A DNA stretch of 64,000 nucleotides from Serratia plymuthica NBRC 102599 (GCF_001590925.1 NZ_BCTU01000003.1:1-64000); one strand, 5' to 3'. Positions 8,932 through 20,300 are shown, counted from the first letter of the stretch. Numbers and translations: made by a program. Notes: generated by a model not told the origin, from the letters alone.

Positions 8932-11102
8932 GGCGCCTCCTGATTCAGGGTATAGCGTTTACGCAGACGCAGACGAACCGCCTCCGCCAGCGTATTGAAC
9001 ACGAAAGTGAAAATAAACAGCACCAGCGCGGTAAGGAACAGCACCCGGTAATGGCTGCTGCCGGCTACCGCTTCGGGCATTTCTATCGCGATATTGGCCG
9101 CCAGCGCACGCAGGCCCTGGAACAGGCTGCCGTCGATAATCGGCGTATTGCCGGTGGCCATCAACACAATCATGGTCTCGCCCACCGCCCGGCCAAACCC
9201 TATCATCAGCGCCGAGAAAATACCGGCGCTGGCCGAAGGCAGCACCACGCGCATCACGGTTTGCCACTGGGTCGCCCCCAACGCCAGTGAGCCCTGGCTG
9301 AGCGTGGCCGGCACGCTGAACAAGGCGTCTTCCGCCAGTGAGAAAATAATCGGCACCAGCGCAAACCCCATCGCCACGCCGACCACCAGCGCGTTGCGCT
9401 GGTCATAATCATCGCCCAGCCAGAAATGCAGCGGTTCCCCGAACAGCTTCACTTCCAGCCACGGCCCAACGCTGAACGTCAGCCAGACGACCAGCAGCAT
9501 CAAAGGCAGCAGGATCAGCAGATCGAAACCTGGCGGTAACCGCCGCGGCGCAAATCGGTTCACCACTGCGCCACAGGCCAACACCGCTACCGCCAGCAGC
9601 ACCGGCAGCGACAGCACCGCCAGCAAATAATGTTCAATCACCGGGGCCAGCCAGATGCCGGCCACCAGCCCGATAACCACCGTCGGCAACGCGCCCATCA
9701 CCTCGATAGCCGGTTTGATCACCCGTCGCAGCCCGGGCGACATGAAATAAGCGGTGTAAATCGCCCCCGCCAGCGCCAGCGGAATAGCGAACAGCATCGC
9801 GTAACCCGCCGCCTTGAAGGTGCCAAAAATCACCGGTATCAGGCTGAATTTGGCCTGATAGCTGTCCTCACCGGAGGTCGATTGCCACACGTAGGCCGGC
9901 TCAGGGTAATTCTCATACCACACCTTGTGCCACAGCGAACGCCAGGTCACGTCAGGGTAAGGGTTATCAATCGCATAGTGCTGCCAGCCCTGCGCCGTTT
10001 CCAGCAGCAGGCCGTCGCCGCTCGGGGCGAACGCCATCTGCTGAACGCCGCTGCTCAGCCTGCCGTTGAGCAACGGCTGCGGCTGAATGCTCGAGAACAG
10101 CGAGAAACCGCCATCGGGTCGCAGGGTAGCGAATACCCGGCGATAAGGCTCGGCCACCAGCAAATCTTGCGGTTCGGCACTGTGTTCGAAATGCTGCACC
10201 GGCGTCAGTTGCCAGCGCTGGTTCTTTTCCACGTCGAACCATTCGCGCACGCTGCCGTCAGCCGCTTCGATCAACAGCGCACTGCCACCGGGCAACGCCG
10301 TCAGCTGATAAGGAGAATGTTCCCCGAGGGTACGGGTTTCTTTCAGTTGCAGCTGCGTGTCGTTAATCTGGTAACGCGCCAGGCGGTTACCCGTCAAAAG
10401 GTACAGCTGGCGCCCGTCCGGGGTCAGTACGATCTGCTGCGGCGCACGGTCCAGCGCGCTTGCGCTCAACTGCGGCGGATGCTCGTTACCGAAACGGCCA
10501 AACACCAACCGGTTATCGTCGGTGACGCCGGCCAGCAAGTACTGGCCGCGCCGCGCCTCGGCCAGCGTCAGCAGCGTCAACGGCCGGCCCCGTTGATCCA
10601 GCGCCTGTGGCCGTTGCCCGAGTGGAAACGCCCACTGCGGCACCGCCGATCCCGCTGCGGCGAAGTCCGCGCTGGCGACAATAAACCGGCCATCGGCCTG
10701 CGCCAAAGCAAACAGGTCGCGTTCGCCCGCAGCCTGGGCGAGCAACGTCGGCTTGGCCAGCAGCGGTTGCTGCGCCAGCAGTTCGCCGGCCTTCGCGCCC
10801 TCTTGCGGCGTCAAACGGTAAAACTGGCCCGCGCCCTGCGCATCAATGCGATAACCGATGCGTTGCTGCACATCCATGCCCAACGCCAGCGCCGGTGCAG
10901 AAGCGGCGATCGCCAGCGGCTGCGCCTTGCCCATCGCCGCCGGTTTGAACAGCGGCAGCACCGCAAACAGCAGGTAAACGAAGATCAGCATGAGCGTCAT
11001 CAGCACCAGCAGCCCGCTGACGGTCACCGCCGCCTGCACGCTCCGGTCGATGCGCGCGCGCAGGCGATCCCGGGGATGTTGGTTTACCGTAGTCTGTGCC
11101 AT
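8928..11102 (-). CDS. pstC: Phosphate ABC transporter permease PstC (long form)
   Basis: Inner-membrane permease subunit, 724 residues, more than twice the classical PstC. TM1 (residues about 27-50) is followed by an extracytoplasmic region of about 360 residues. Its repeated motifs (QQIVLTPDGRQLYLLTGNRLARY; QQMAFAPSGDGLLLETAQGW) look like a WD40/beta-propeller fold. The transport core starts near residue 425 and has the motif SVPATLSQGSLALGATQWQT. It is the first gene of pstC-pstA-pstB and lies behind a PhoB box. No pstS or phoU is present in the operon, so it probably shares the main Pst binding protein or senses ligand through its own domain (inference). Confidence 0.92.
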   Translation of the reverse strand: MAQTTVNQHPRDRLRARIDRSVQAAVTVSGLLVLMTLMLIFVYLLFAVLPLFKPAAMGKAQPLAIAASAPALALGMDVQQRIGYRIDAQGAGQFYRLTPQEGAKAGELLAQQPLLAKPTLLAQAAGERDLFALAQADGRFIVASADFAAAGSAVPQWAFPLGQRPQALDQRGRPLTLLTLAEARRGQYLLAGVTDDNRLVFGRFGNEHPPQLSASALDRAPQQIVLTPDGRQLYLLTGNRLARYQINDTQLQLKETRTLGEHSPYQLTALPGGSALLIEAADGSVREWFDVEKNQRWQLTPVQHFEHSAEPQDLLVAEPYRRVFATLRPDGGFSLFSSIQPQPLLNGRLSSGVQQMAFAPSGDGLLLETAQGWQHYAIDNPYPDVTWRSLWHKVWYENYPEPAYVWQSTSGEDSYQAKFSLIPVIFGTFKAAGYAMLFAIPLALAGAIYTAYFMSPGLRRVIKPAIEVMGALPTVVIGLVAGIWLAPVIEHYLLAVLSLPVLLAVAVLACGAVVNRFAPRRLPPGFDLLILLPLMLLVVWLTFSVGPWLEVKLFGEPLHFWLGDDYDQRNALVVGVAMGFALVPIIFSLAEDALFSVPATLSQGSLALGATQWQTVMRVVLPSASAGIFSALMIGFGRAVGETMIVLMATGNTPIIDGSLFQGLRALAANIAIEMPEAVAGSSHYRVLFLTALVLFIFTFVFNTLAEAVRLRLRKRYTLNQEAP

Positions 11103-11140
11103 GTCTCTCGCTGTCGCTGATGTAATCAGGCTTGCGCCAT

Positions 11141-11187
11141 AGAATAACCGGGCATCTTATGTCAGTTTTGTGACGTTTGCATGACAA
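11141..11187 (-). promoter_or_regulatory. PhoB box (three 11-bp repeats) and -10 of the pstCAB operon
   Basis: Reading the minus strand from 11187, three consecutive 11-bp units follow the PhoB direct-repeat consensus (CTGTCATAAAT-like): TTGTCATGCAA (11187-11177), ACGTCACAAAA (11176-11166) and CTGACATAAGA (11165-11155). A -10-like TATTCT follows at 11146-11141, the spacing expected when PhoB replaces the -35 element. This predicts induction by phosphate starvation. Confidence 0.75.
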
Positions 11188-11269
11188 AGTTCCCCACCTA
11201 TTAATTGGATTATTCAACTAATAAAACCCACTGTATGCCAAGTATATTTCTGAAAAATGATGAAAATAC

Positions 11270-11302
11270 CGGTCATATAGCAAATAACAAGGGTTCATAT
11301 TC
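11270..11302 (+). promoter_or_regulatory. Possible PhoB box upstream of ppk
   Basis: CGGTCATATAG (11270-11280) and GGTTCATATTC (11292-11302) are in register as first and third 11-bp units; the middle unit is a poor match. A T/A-rich -10-like segment follows. E. coli ppk is Pho-regulated, which supports the idea, but the match is weak. Confidence 0.3.
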
Positions 11303-11440
11303 GAGATTTTATAGCGAACAATATTGACCAGCGGCTTCACCGCCGCAAAAATATTTTTTATACCGCAAAATGCCCCGTGCCAACGCAATGGATATGTTGG
11401 ACTTTCCTGTCAATCTCTCGCAATAATGATGAAGGACAAT

Positions 11441-11570
11441 AGGCTGTGTCCCGGTGCCGTTGCGGACTCAAAAGCCCATCATCAAGGTTGATGGGTGCAG
11501 GACATAGCCGGGCTACGTTCAAGCCCGACAACGCAGAGTACGGGCTTTGGGGGGGCGCCCCGGGTCCTTT
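11441..11570 (+). ncRNA. Structured 5' leader of ppk (candidate cis-regulatory RNA)
   Basis: Ungapped complementarity is dense between the ppk promoter area and its start. A closing stem pairs GGCTGTGTCC (11442-11451) with GGACATAGCC (11500-11509), with one G-U. Inside it, CCCATCA (11475-11481) pairs with TGATGGG (11489-11495). Downstream, AGCCC (11522-11526) can pair either with GGGCT (11510-11514) or, as AGCCCG, with CGGGCT (11541-11546); the two are mutually exclusive. The self-complementary GGGGCGCCCC (11552-11561) follows, about 30 bp before the start codon. The arrangement resembles a switch but matches no riboswitch class I recognise. No protein frame explains it. Confidence 0.45.
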
Positions 11571-11593
11571 TCTAAAATTGAACTGGAGTGGCA

Positions 11594-13657
11594 ATGGGTC
11601 AGGAAAAGCTCTACATCGAAAAAGAATTAAGCTGGTTATCCTTTAATGAACGCGTGTTGCAGGAAGCCGCAGATAAGAGCAATCCCCTGATTGAGCGCAT
11701 GCGTTTTCTGGGCATTTACTCCAATAACCTCGACGAATTCTATAAGGTCCGCTTTGCCGATCTCAAACGACGCATCCTGATCAGCGAAGAGCAAGGATCC
11801 GGCGGCGCTTCACGTCATTTGCTGAAGAAGATCCAGGCCAAGGTATTAAAAACCGATCAGGAATTCGACAGCCTGTATAACGATCTGCTGCTGGAAATGG
11901 CACGCAACCAGATCTTCTTGATCAACGAACGTCAGGTGTCGGAGAACCAGCAGTCCTGGCTGCGCCAATACTTCAAGCAGCATCTGCGCCAACACATCAC
12001 CCCGATCCTGATCAACCACGACACCAATCTGGTGCAGTTCCTGAAAGACGATTACACCTATCTGGCGGTAGAGATTATCCGCGGCACGCGTATCGAATAT
12101 GCGCTGCTGGAGATCCCGTCCGATAAGGTACCGCGCTTCGTCAACCTGCCGCCGGAAGCGCCACGCCGCCGCAAACCGATGATCCTGCTGGACAACATTC
12201 TGCGTTACTGCCTGGACGATATCTTCAAGGGCTTCTTCGATTACGATGCGCTCAACGCCTATTCGATGAAAATGACGCGCGACGCCGAATATGACCTGGT
12301 GACAGAAATGGAATCCAGCCTGCTGGAACTGATGTCCTCCAGCCTGAAACAACGCCTCACCGCCGAACCGGTGCGTTTCGTTTATCAGCGCGACATGCCG
12401 AACGAAATGGTGGAACTGCTGCGCGGCAAGCTTGGCATCTCCAACTATGATTCGGTGATCGCCGGCGGCCGCTACCATAACTTTAAAGACTTTATCAGCT
12501 TCCCGAACGTCGGTAAGGCCAACCTGGTCAATAAACCGCTGCCGCGCCTGCGCCACATCTGGTTCGATAAATTCCGCAACGGCTTTGACGCCATCCGCGA
12601 ACAGGACGTGCTGCTCTACTACCCATACCATACCTTCGAGCACGTGCTGGAGCTGGTGCGCCAGGCGTCGTTCGACCCGAGCGTGCTGGCGATCAAAATC
12701 AATATTTACCGCGTGGCGAAAGACTCGCGCATTATCGAGTCGATGATCCACGCCGCGCACAACGGCAAAAAGGTCACGGTGGTGGTAGAACTGCAGGCGC
12801 GCTTTGATGAAGAGGCCAATATTCACTGGGCCAAACGCCTGACCGAAGCCGGCGTGCACGTTATCTTCTCTGCGCCAGGGCTGAAAATTCACGCCAAACT
12901 GTTCCTGATCTCGCGCCGTGAAGGCGACGATATTGTGCGCTATGCTCATATCGGTACCGGTAACTTTAACGAGAAAACCGCGCGTATTTACACCGACTAT
13001 TCACTGCTGACCGCCGACTCGCGTATCACCAATGAAGTGCGTCGGGTGTTCAACTTTATCGAGAACCCGTACCGGCCGGTGACCTTCGACAATCTGATGG
13101 TGTCGCCGCAGAACTCGCGCCTGAAGCTGTACGAATTGATCGATCAGGAAATCGCCAACGCCCAGGCCGGGCACTCGGCCGGCATTATGCTGAAAATCAA
13201 CAATCTGGTGGATAAAGGGCTGGTAGATCGGTTATATACCGCCTCCGGCGCCGGCGTAAAAATCCGCCTGTTGGTCCGGGGTATGTGTTCTTTGATTCCC
13301 AACCTGCCGGGGATCAGTGACAATATTCAGATAATCAGCATCGTCGACCGCTATCTGGAACACGATCGGGTTTACGTTTTCGACAACAAAGGTGACAAAC
13401 TGGTCTATCTGTCCTCTGCGGACTGGATGACCCGTAACATAGATTACCGTATAGAAGTGGCGGTCTCGCTGTTGGATCCAACGCTGAAACAACGGGTTCT
13501 GGATATTCTGGAAATCCTGTTCAGCGACACGGTCAAGGCACGCTACCTCGATAAAGAACTGAGCAACCAGTACGTACCGCGCGGCAACCGCCGTAAAGTG
13601 CGCGCTCAGGTTGCCATTTATGAGTATTTAAAAGCTCTGGAACAACCAGGACAGTAG
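11594..13657 (+). CDS. ppk: Polyphosphate kinase 1
   Basis: Reversibly polymerises the gamma-phosphate of ATP into long-chain polyphosphate; a peripheral inner-membrane enzyme in E. coli. The 687-residue product matches E. coli Ppk along its length ([20 protein letters not shown] at the start, [12 protein letters not shown] near the end). It carries the phosphorylated-His region [12 protein letters not shown] and the second PLD-like site near [11 protein letters not shown] 11594 is preferred over the in-frame GTG at 11588 because GGAG (11585-11588) is then well placed and the N-terminus matches E. coli. ppx follows after 10 bp, so synthesis and breakdown enzymes are co-transcribed. Confidence 0.98.
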   Translation: MGQEKLYIEKELSWLSFNERVLQEAADKSNPLIERMRFLGIYSNNLDEFYKVRFADLKRRILISEEQGSGGASRHLLKKIQAKVLKTDQEFDSLYNDLLLEMARNQIFLINERQVSENQQSWLRQYFKQHLRQHITPILINHDTNLVQFLKDDYTYLAVEIIRGTRIEYALLEIPSDKVPRFVNLPPEAPRRRKPMILLDNILRYCLDDIFKGFFDYDALNAYSMKMTRDAEYDLVTEMESSLLELMSSSLKQRLTAEPVRFVYQRDMPNEMVELLRGKLGISNYDSVIAGGRYHNFKDFISFPNVGKANLVNKPLPRLRHIWFDKFRNGFDAIREQDVLLYYPYHTFEHVLELVRQASFDPSVLAIKINIYRVAKDSRIIESMIHAAHNGKKVTVVVELQARFDEEANIHWAKRLTEAGVHVIFSAPGLKIHAKLFLISRREGDDIVRYAHIGTGNFNEKTARIYTDYSLLTADSRITNEVRRVFNFIENPYRPVTFDNLMVSPQNSRLKLYELIDQEIANAQAGHSAGIMLKINNLVDKGLVDRLYTASGAGVKIRLLVRGMCSLIPNLPGISDNIQIISIVDRYLEHDRVYVFDNKGDKLVYLSSADWMTRNIDYRIEVAVSLLDPTLKQRVLDILEILFSDTVKARYLDKELSNQYVPRGNRRKVRAQVAIYEYLKALEQPGQ

Positions 13658-13667
13658 GCCAGCCACT

Positions 13668-15218
13668 ATGCCGCTAAAAAGCACTGCAACGAACAAACCG
13701 CAGGAAATCGCTGCCATCGACCTTGGGTCGAACAGCTTCCACATGGTGATTGCCCGCGTCGTCAACGGCGCCTTACAAGTGTTGGGCCGTTTAAAACAGC
13801 GGGTCCACCTCGCCGATGGATTGGACAGCAACAATGTGCTCAGTGAAGAGGCAATAGAACGCGGCCTTGCCTGCCTGGCGCTGTTCGCCGAACGGCTGCA
13901 AGGCTTTCCGGCGGATAACGTCACCATCGTCGGCACCCATACTTTGCGCCAGGCGATTAACGCGGAAGTGTTCCTCAAACGCGCGGCCAAGGTGATCCCC
14001 TATCCGATTGAAATCATCGCCGGGCAGGAAGAAGCGCGCCTGATCTTTATGGGCGTGGAACACACGCAGCCGGAAAAAGGCCGCAAGCTGGTGATCGACA
14101 TCGGCGGCGGCTCCACCGAGTTGGTGATTGGCGAAGACTTTGAGCCGCTGCTGGCGGAAAGCCGCCGCATGGGCTGCGTCAGCTTCGCCCAACAGTTTTT
14201 CCCAGGCGGCGAAATCAGCAAGAACAACTTCAAGCGCGCACGCCTGGCGGCGGCGCAGAAGCTCGAAACCCTGGCCTGGCAATACCGCATTCAGGGCTGG
14301 CAGTATGCGCTTGGCGCGTCCGGCACCATCAAGGCCGCACATGAAGTGCTGGTGGAGATGGGCGAAAAAGACGGCCTGATCACCCTGGAGCGGCTGGAGA
14401 TGCTGGCGGAACAGGTGCTGCAGTTTAAAAACTTCAGCGCGCTGAGCCTGCCGGGATTATCCGAAGACCGTCAGTCGGTGTTTGTGCCGGGTCTGGCGAT
14501 CTTGTGCGGCGTGTTCGATGCGCTGGCGATCCGCGATCTGCGCCTTTCCGACGGCGCGCTGCGCGAAGGCGTGCTGTACGAAATGGAAGGCCGTTTCCGC
14601 CATCAGGATATCCGTAGCCGCACCGCCAAAAGCCTGGCCGATCACTACAATATTGACCGTGAACAGGCCAAGCGCGTGCTCGAAACCACCGAGCTGCTGT
14701 ATGCACAGTGGACGGCGCAAAACCCCAAGCTGGCGAATCCGCAGTTGGAAGCGCTGTTGAAGTGGGCCGCGATGTTGCATGAAGTGGGGTTGAGCATCAA
14801 CCACAGCGGTATGCACCGTCACTCAGCCTATATTCTGCAGAACACCAACCTGCCGGGTTTCCATCAGGAACAGCAATTGCTGCTGGCGGCGCTGGTGCGT
14901 TTCCACCGCAAGGGCATCAAGCTCGAAGAACTGCCGCGCCTGAACCTGTTCAAGAAAAAGTATTATCTGCCGCTGATCCAGTTGCTGCGCCTGAGCACCC
15001 TGCTCAATAACCAGCGCCAGTCGACCACCACGCCGGAGACGTTGCGTCTTAGCACCGACGATAACCACTGGACGTTGCGCTTCCCGGCCGGCTATCTGGC
15101 GCAAAATAACCTGGTACAGCTGGATTTCGAACGTGAGCAAGCCTACTGGAACGACGTAGTGGGCTGGAAACTGATGATTGAAGAAGAAGGCTCGCAGGAC
15201 GAGAAACGCTCAGCCTGA
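13668..15218 (+). CDS. ppx: Exopolyphosphatase
   Basis: Removes terminal phosphates from polyphosphate chains; it may also act as a guanosine pentaphosphatase. The 516-residue length is normal. Actin-like ATPase-fold motifs are present: [17 protein letters not shown] near the N-terminus and [12 protein letters not shown] at about residue 145. An HD-like C-terminal half includes [14 protein letters not shown]. It sits 10 bp after ppk, in the conserved ppk-ppx order, and a strong hairpin follows the stop. Confidence 0.97.
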   Translation: MPLKSTATNKPQEIAAIDLGSNSFHMVIARVVNGALQVLGRLKQRVHLADGLDSNNVLSEEAIERGLACLALFAERLQGFPADNVTIVGTHTLRQAINAEVFLKRAAKVIPYPIEIIAGQEEARLIFMGVEHTQPEKGRKLVIDIGGGSTELVIGEDFEPLLAESRRMGCVSFAQQFFPGGEISKNNFKRARLAAAQKLETLAWQYRIQGWQYALGASGTIKAAHEVLVEMGEKDGLITLERLEMLAEQVLQFKNFSALSLPGLSEDRQSVFVPGLAILCGVFDALAIRDLRLSDGALREGVLYEMEGRFRHQDIRSRTAKSLADHYNIDREQAKRVLETTELLYAQWTAQNPKLANPQLEALLKWAAMLHEVGLSINHSGMHRHSAYILQNTNLPGFHQEQQLLLAALVRFHRKGIKLEELPRLNLFKKKYYLPLIQLLRLSTLLNNQRQSTTTPETLRLSTDDNHWTLRFPAGYLAQNNLVQLDFEREQAYWNDVVGWKLMIEEEGSQDEKRSA

Positions 15219-15224
15219 GTCCGA

Positions 15225-15248
15225 CGCCCCCACCCTGAGGTGGGGGCG
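15225..15248 (+). terminator. Hairpin after ppx
   Basis: CGCCCCCACC-CTGA-GGTGGGGGCG is a perfect 10-bp stem with a tetraloop directly after the ppx stop. The T-tract is short (CGTT), so it may terminate only partly. Confidence 0.6.
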
Positions 15249-15408
15249 CGTTAAACGCCGAAGCGGCTGAATCCCTATCCTGAACGACGATGAAATGCCC
15301 TACGGCTTACGCCGGAAATAAATAGACAACTTTTGTCATCCCCTCCTGGAATTCCGGTTACAATTTCCAACACCAGATAGCACAGGAAACCGGCATGCCG
15401 GGTGATAT

Positions 15409-15588
15409 ATGCGTAAAAAAACCACCGGACAGATGACAAAGATAGTGCTGTTGATCAGCTTTATCATTTTAGTCGGCCGCCTGCTGTATGCCGCCGTGGT
15501 TGCGGTGCCCCATCATCAGGAAAAAAAGCTCGCTCCCGTTCAGAACACCACGGAGATCCGCCAAGAAAACCAGGACGGCTCCCCCTGA
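15409..15588 (+). CDS. yfgG: Small membrane protein YfgG (DUF2633 family)
   Basis: A 59-residue protein with a single TM segment (about residues 10-30: MTKIVLLISFIILVGRLLYA) and a short polar C-terminus. The core TKIVLLISFI..GR and the following HHQ..K match E. coli YfgG, also encoded near ppk-ppx. E. coli YfgG has been linked to nickel and cobalt tolerance; the role here is inferred from that. GGTGAT just before the ATG is the only ribosome-site candidate. Confidence 0.8.
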   Translation: MRKKTTGQMTKIVLLISFIILVGRLLYAAVVAVPHHQEKKLAPVQNTTEIRQENQDGSP

Positions 15589-15788
15589 AACGACAAGATG
15601 CCATCAGCACTCAGGGCAACCGAATAGTTAAGCAGCCTGCCGCCGGCCAACGCCTGTTGGGTATGCCAGGCCCCTTACTTATTCCTCAGCGCCTGCATCC
15701 ATTTCATAAAAATGACGCCTGCATTCACTATGTTCTATCTTGGGTAGAGATTGTCTGTGAGGACTACTGAGTGCCAGTAAGGAATACC

Positions 15789-17222
15789 ATGTCAGTCGCA
15801 ACGCATAACGTTAAAAAAGTCGCTGAATATCGCCAGCGCATTCTTTCACTGCTGTTAAACAATAAAGACCTGGTCGATGGCATTCTTGGTCGGCCGGGGG
15901 ATGAAAATGCGCTCAGCAAAACCGAATTGCTGAACCAGACCGCCGAAATCACCGGTCTGCTGGACGATATGCACGCCGCTGACCTGGCGGATCTGCTGGA
16001 AGCGCTGCCGCAGGACGAACGCCTGGCGCTGTGGCGGTTGGTAGGCAACAGTAAGCGCGGCCAGACGTTGGTGGAAGTGGCCGAACCGGTGTGGGACAGC
16101 CTGATCGAAGAGATGAGCGATAAAGACCTGCTCAAGGCGATCAAAACGCTGGACGTCGATGAGCAGGCCTATCTGGCGCAGTATCTGCCGCGTAACCTGA
16201 TGGGCCGCCTGTTGACCTCGCTCGAGCCGGATCAGCGCGCGCAGGTACGCGAGATGATCCACTACGGTAAAGACACCGTAGGCTGGATGATGGATTTTGA
16301 ACTGGTCACGGTGCGTCCGGACGTCACGCTCGGAGCGGTACACCGTTTCCTGCGTTTGCGTAAAACCATCCCGGCGGCTACCGACAAACTCTTTGTCACC
16401 GATCGCAAGAATACCCTGCTGGGCGAGTTGCCGCTGACCGCCGTGCTGCTGAACGACCCGGAAACCCCGGTGCAGGACGTGATGGACAGCGATCCCACCC
16501 GTTTCTTGCCGGAAGACAGAGCCGAGGCGGCGGCCAGCGCGTTCGAACGTTATGACCTGATCAGCGCCCCGGTGGTCGACGCCAAGGGCAAGCTGATGGG
16601 CCGCCTGACCATTGAAGAGATCGTTGACGTGGTCAACGAAGAAAGCGACACCACCCTGCGCCGCATGGGGGGCCTGAGCCCGGATGAGGACGTGTTTGCT
16701 CCGGTCATGAAAGCGGTAAAAACTCGCTGGGCGTGGCTGGCTATCAATCTGTGCACCGCGTTTATCGCCTCGCGCGTCATCGGCATGTTTGAACACACCA
16801 TTTCGCAGTTGGTGGCGCTGGCGGCGTTGATGCCGATCGTCGCCGGTATCGGCGGCAACACCGGCAACCAGACCATCACCATGATCGTCCGCGCGCTGGC
16901 GCTGCACCAGATCGAAGTCGGTAATATCTCCCGCCTGATGTTGAGAGAGCTGGGGGTGGCGATTATCAACGGCGTGGTCTGGGGCGGCATCATGGGGGCA
17001 GTCACCTGGCTGCTGTACGGGGACTGGGCGATGGGCGGCGTGATGACGCTGGCGATGATCCTCAACCTGTTGGTGGCGGCACTGATGGGCGTGGTGATCC
17101 CGATGACCATGATCAAAATGGGGCGCGATCCGGCAGTCGGCTCCAGCGTCTTGATCACCGCGCTGACCGACACCGGCGGCTTCTTTATCTTCCTTGGCCT
17201 GGCAACGCTGTTCCTGCTTTGA
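15789..17222 (+). CDS. mgtE: Magnesium transporter MgtE
   Basis: Homodimeric Mg2+ channel/transporter of the inner membrane. The 477-residue product has a cytosolic MgtE N-domain (residues about 25-125: helical, with LLEALPQDERLALWRL). Two CBS domains follow (about 130-260) and five C-terminal TM helices from about 285. The pore region PIVAGIGGNTGNQTITMIVR is family-diagnostic. ATG 15789 has AAGGA eight bases upstream and is preferred over the in-frame GTG at 15771. It is probably monocistronic, since a terminator follows. Confidence 0.96.
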   Translation: MSVATHNVKKVAEYRQRILSLLLNNKDLVDGILGRPGDENALSKTELLNQTAEITGLLDDMHAADLADLLEALPQDERLALWRLVGNSKRGQTLVEVAEPVWDSLIEEMSDKDLLKAIKTLDVDEQAYLAQYLPRNLMGRLLTSLEPDQRAQVREMIHYGKDTVGWMMDFELVTVRPDVTLGAVHRFLRLRKTIPAATDKLFVTDRKNTLLGELPLTAVLLNDPETPVQDVMDSDPTRFLPEDRAEAAASAFERYDLISAPVVDAKGKLMGRLTIEEIVDVVNEESDTTLRRMGGLSPDEDVFAPVMKAVKTRWAWLAINLCTAFIASRVIGMFEHTISQLVALAALMPIVAGIGGNTGNQTITMIVRALALHQIEVGNISRLMLRELGVAIINGVVWGGIMGAVTWLLYGDWAMGGVMTLAMILNLLVAALMGVVIPMTMIKMGRDPAVGSSVLITALTDTGGFFIFLGLATLFLL

Positions 17223-17231
17223 CCCTTTATC

Positions 17232-17253
17232 GCCGGCGCCCGCGCCGGCTTTT
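17232..17253 (+). terminator. Rho-independent terminator of mgtE
   Basis: GCCGGCGC/GCGCCGGC stem followed by TTTT, 9 bp after the mgtE stop. Confidence 0.75.
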
Positions 17254-17384
17254 GCGTTAGCTCACTAAAGCCGTATGATTCGGTAGGTTTTATTACCGAG
17301 CTGTACTACCCTTTGCCAATAAATCGTCTCATTCTATCCGCGTCATGACCTCGTTCACTGACAGATGCCGCGATAAGGTTATCT

Positions 17385-20300
17385 ATGGATATTAGTGCAC
17401 CCACTCACGTCACCACGCGTAAAGGCACCTGGCTGAGACAGACGCTGCTGGCGACGCTGGCGGTATTTGTTCTGGCGCTGCTGAGCCTCGCACTCTCCAG
17501 CAAGTCCAGCCATTTTACGTCGCTGTGGTTCCCGACCGCCGCCATTATCGTGGCACTGTACCGGCAACCGACGAAGCTGTGGGGGTTGCCGCTGTTGGCA
17601 TTCTGGCTGGCCATCGTCGCCGCCAGCATCATCCTGTTCGGCTACAGCTGGCTGCCGGTCAAGCTGGCGCTGATCAACCTGCTGGAAGCCGTGGTCAGCA
17701 CGTTGCTGTTGCGCCGCCTGCTGTTGGCGGAGGATCCGCTGAACGGCCTGGCCAGTTGGGGGAAATTCGTGGTCTGCGCGGTGATATTCACCCCCTTGTT
17801 CAGCGCCCTGCTGGCAGCCTGGTGGGCACCTGCGCCCGGACAAACATTCTGGCACCTGTTCAGCACCTGGTTTATTTCAGAGGCGATTGGCGTGTTGTCG
17901 CTAACGCCAATCGGGCTGGTGTATCGTCGCCGCATGCTGGAAACGCTTAACCTGTTTTCGCTGTTGCTGACGCTGATGGTGACACTGGCCTTCAGCTATC
18001 TGGCGCTGAGCCACCTGCCCTTCCCATTCACCTTCGTTATTCTGCCGCTGTTGTGGGCGGCGATCGCACTGCTGCGGCTGGAAACCTTCATCATCTGTTT
18101 TTGCACCACGCTGATGGTCACAGTGATGATTACATTCGGGTTGTTGCAAGTCCATCCGCCCGCAACTCCCCTCAGCGACATCGATATTTACCTGCCGATT
18201 TTGCTGATTTTGATCCCGGCGCATTCGATGGCAATGGTGATGCACGCCTTCCGCGAGGAAAAACGGCATATCGTCGAAAGCGAAACCCGTTTTCGCAATG
18301 CGCTGGAGTATTCCGCCATCGGCATGGCGTTGGTTTCACCGCAGGGGAAATGGTTGCAGGTCAACCAGGCGCTGTGCAAACTGCTGGGTTACACGCCAGA
18401 GGCGCTGCAACGGCTGACGTTCCAGGAAATCACCCACCCGGACGATCTGGACGCCGATATGTCCCAGGTGCGCGATCTGCTCGACGGCCATATCAGCAGC
18501 TATACCCTGGAGAAACGCTATATTCGCAGCGACGGCGAACACGTCTGGGCGCTGCTGGCGGTATCGCTGGTTCGCGATCCCGAAGGCCTGCCGCTGTATT
18601 TTATTTCTCAGGTGGAAGACATCAGTGAACTGAAGCACACCGCAGCGGAAAACCACCGGTTGGTAGAACGCATCACGCTGGCCAATCAGGTAGGCGGCGT
18701 CGGCGTTTGGGAATGGATGATGCATGACGAAGTCCTCACCTGGGACAAACGCATGTATGAGCTTTATGACCTCAGCCCGGACCAGACACCGACGCTGTCG
18801 CTGTGGCGCACGCTGCTGTTGCCGGAGGACCGCGAACGCACCGACCTTGAGATCGCCTCTTTGCTGGAACACCCACGGCCGTTCATTCTGGAATTCCGGT
18901 TGCTCACCCGCCAGGGGAAAGTGCGCCACATTCGTGGCCAGGGCAACGTCATTCTGGACGAACAGGGCCGCCCCTTGCGCATGCTCGGCACCAACATCGA
19001 CATGACGGAGGTCAGAAACCTCACCGGAGCGCTGCACGAAGAAAAAGAGCGCCTGCACATTACGCTCGACGCCATTGGCGAAGGCGTAATCTCCACCGAC
19101 GACGAAATGCGTATCACCTTTATGAACCCGGTGGCCGAACAAATGTGCGGCTGGTCGATGAGCCTGGCGATCGGCATGCCTATCGCCGGCGTGGTGCGCC
19201 TGACCAACGGCAAAGACGGCGAAGAAGTGGAAAACCCGATCCAGTGCTGCCTGCAGGAAAACCGGCTGCTTTCGGCGGATTATGCCCTGGTGCTGCACAG
19301 CCGCGACGGGCGCCATTTCGACATTCAGCAGTCGGTATCGCCGCTGAAAACGGTGGACGGCGAAGTGATGGGTGCGGTGATGGTATTACAAGACGTCACC
19401 GCCTCCCGCGAACTGATGAAAAAACTGAGTTACAGCGCCTCGCACGATGCACTGACCGGCTTGCCAAACCGCACCAATTTTGAGAAACGCCTGAAATCCA
19501 CCCTCGCCGGAGCCAGTGAAAATCAGCAGCATGCGCTGGTATTTCTCGATCTCGACCGCTTCAAGGCGGTCAATGACAGTGCCGGCCATGCCGCCGGCGA
19601 CGCGCTGTTAAAAGATATCGCTCAGTTGATGCTGCACCATCTGCGCAACAGCGACTGCCTGGCTCGGCTCGGCGGCGACGAGTTTGGATTGATCCTGTTC
19701 GACTGCTCGCGGGAACAGGCCAAATCGCTTACGCAGCAACTGATTAACCACATCAGCCAATACCCGTTTTTTTGGGAAGGGAAGATTTATCACGTCGGTG
19801 CCAGCGCGGGCATCACCCGCATCGATGCCGCCGGCGGCAAGAGCGGCGAACTGCTGGCGCAGGCGGATATCGCCTGTTATACCGCCAAGCATCGTGGCCG
19901 CGGCCAGGCTTATCTCTACGAAGCACGCCAGAAAATGATGCAGGAACGCCAGCATCAACTGCTGACGCGGCGGGAAGTGACAAACATCATCGCCGAGGGG
20001 CTGTTGGTGCTGAACGTCACGGCCGTGGCACCGCCTAAAACGCCGCAGGCGGTCTGTTTTTATCAGCTGAAATTGCAGATCATGGCGCTGGACGAGCGGA
20101 CGTTGACCCGCGACGAGTTTATCGCCGCCGTACAGATTTATAACCTGCAGCCGGATCTGGATCGTTGGATCATCGGGCAAATTTTGACGCAGAACGCCGT
20201 CGACATTAGCCGCAAGGGGCTGTCAGTGGCGCTGCCGCTGGCGACCGACAGCCTGCTCGATGCGCAATTCCAGCGCGACCTGCTGACAACTTTCGACGCT

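Noticed and set aside
9630-11120. Plus-strand open frame of 496 codons opposite pstC
   Set aside because: Its composition (Arg/Gln/His-rich) is typical of antisense shadow frames in GC-rich DNA, and PstC on the other strand is unambiguous.
15589-15788. Magnesium-sensing leader (M-box) before mgtE
   Set aside because: No recognisable M-box core motifs were found in the 200 bp upstream of mgtE.
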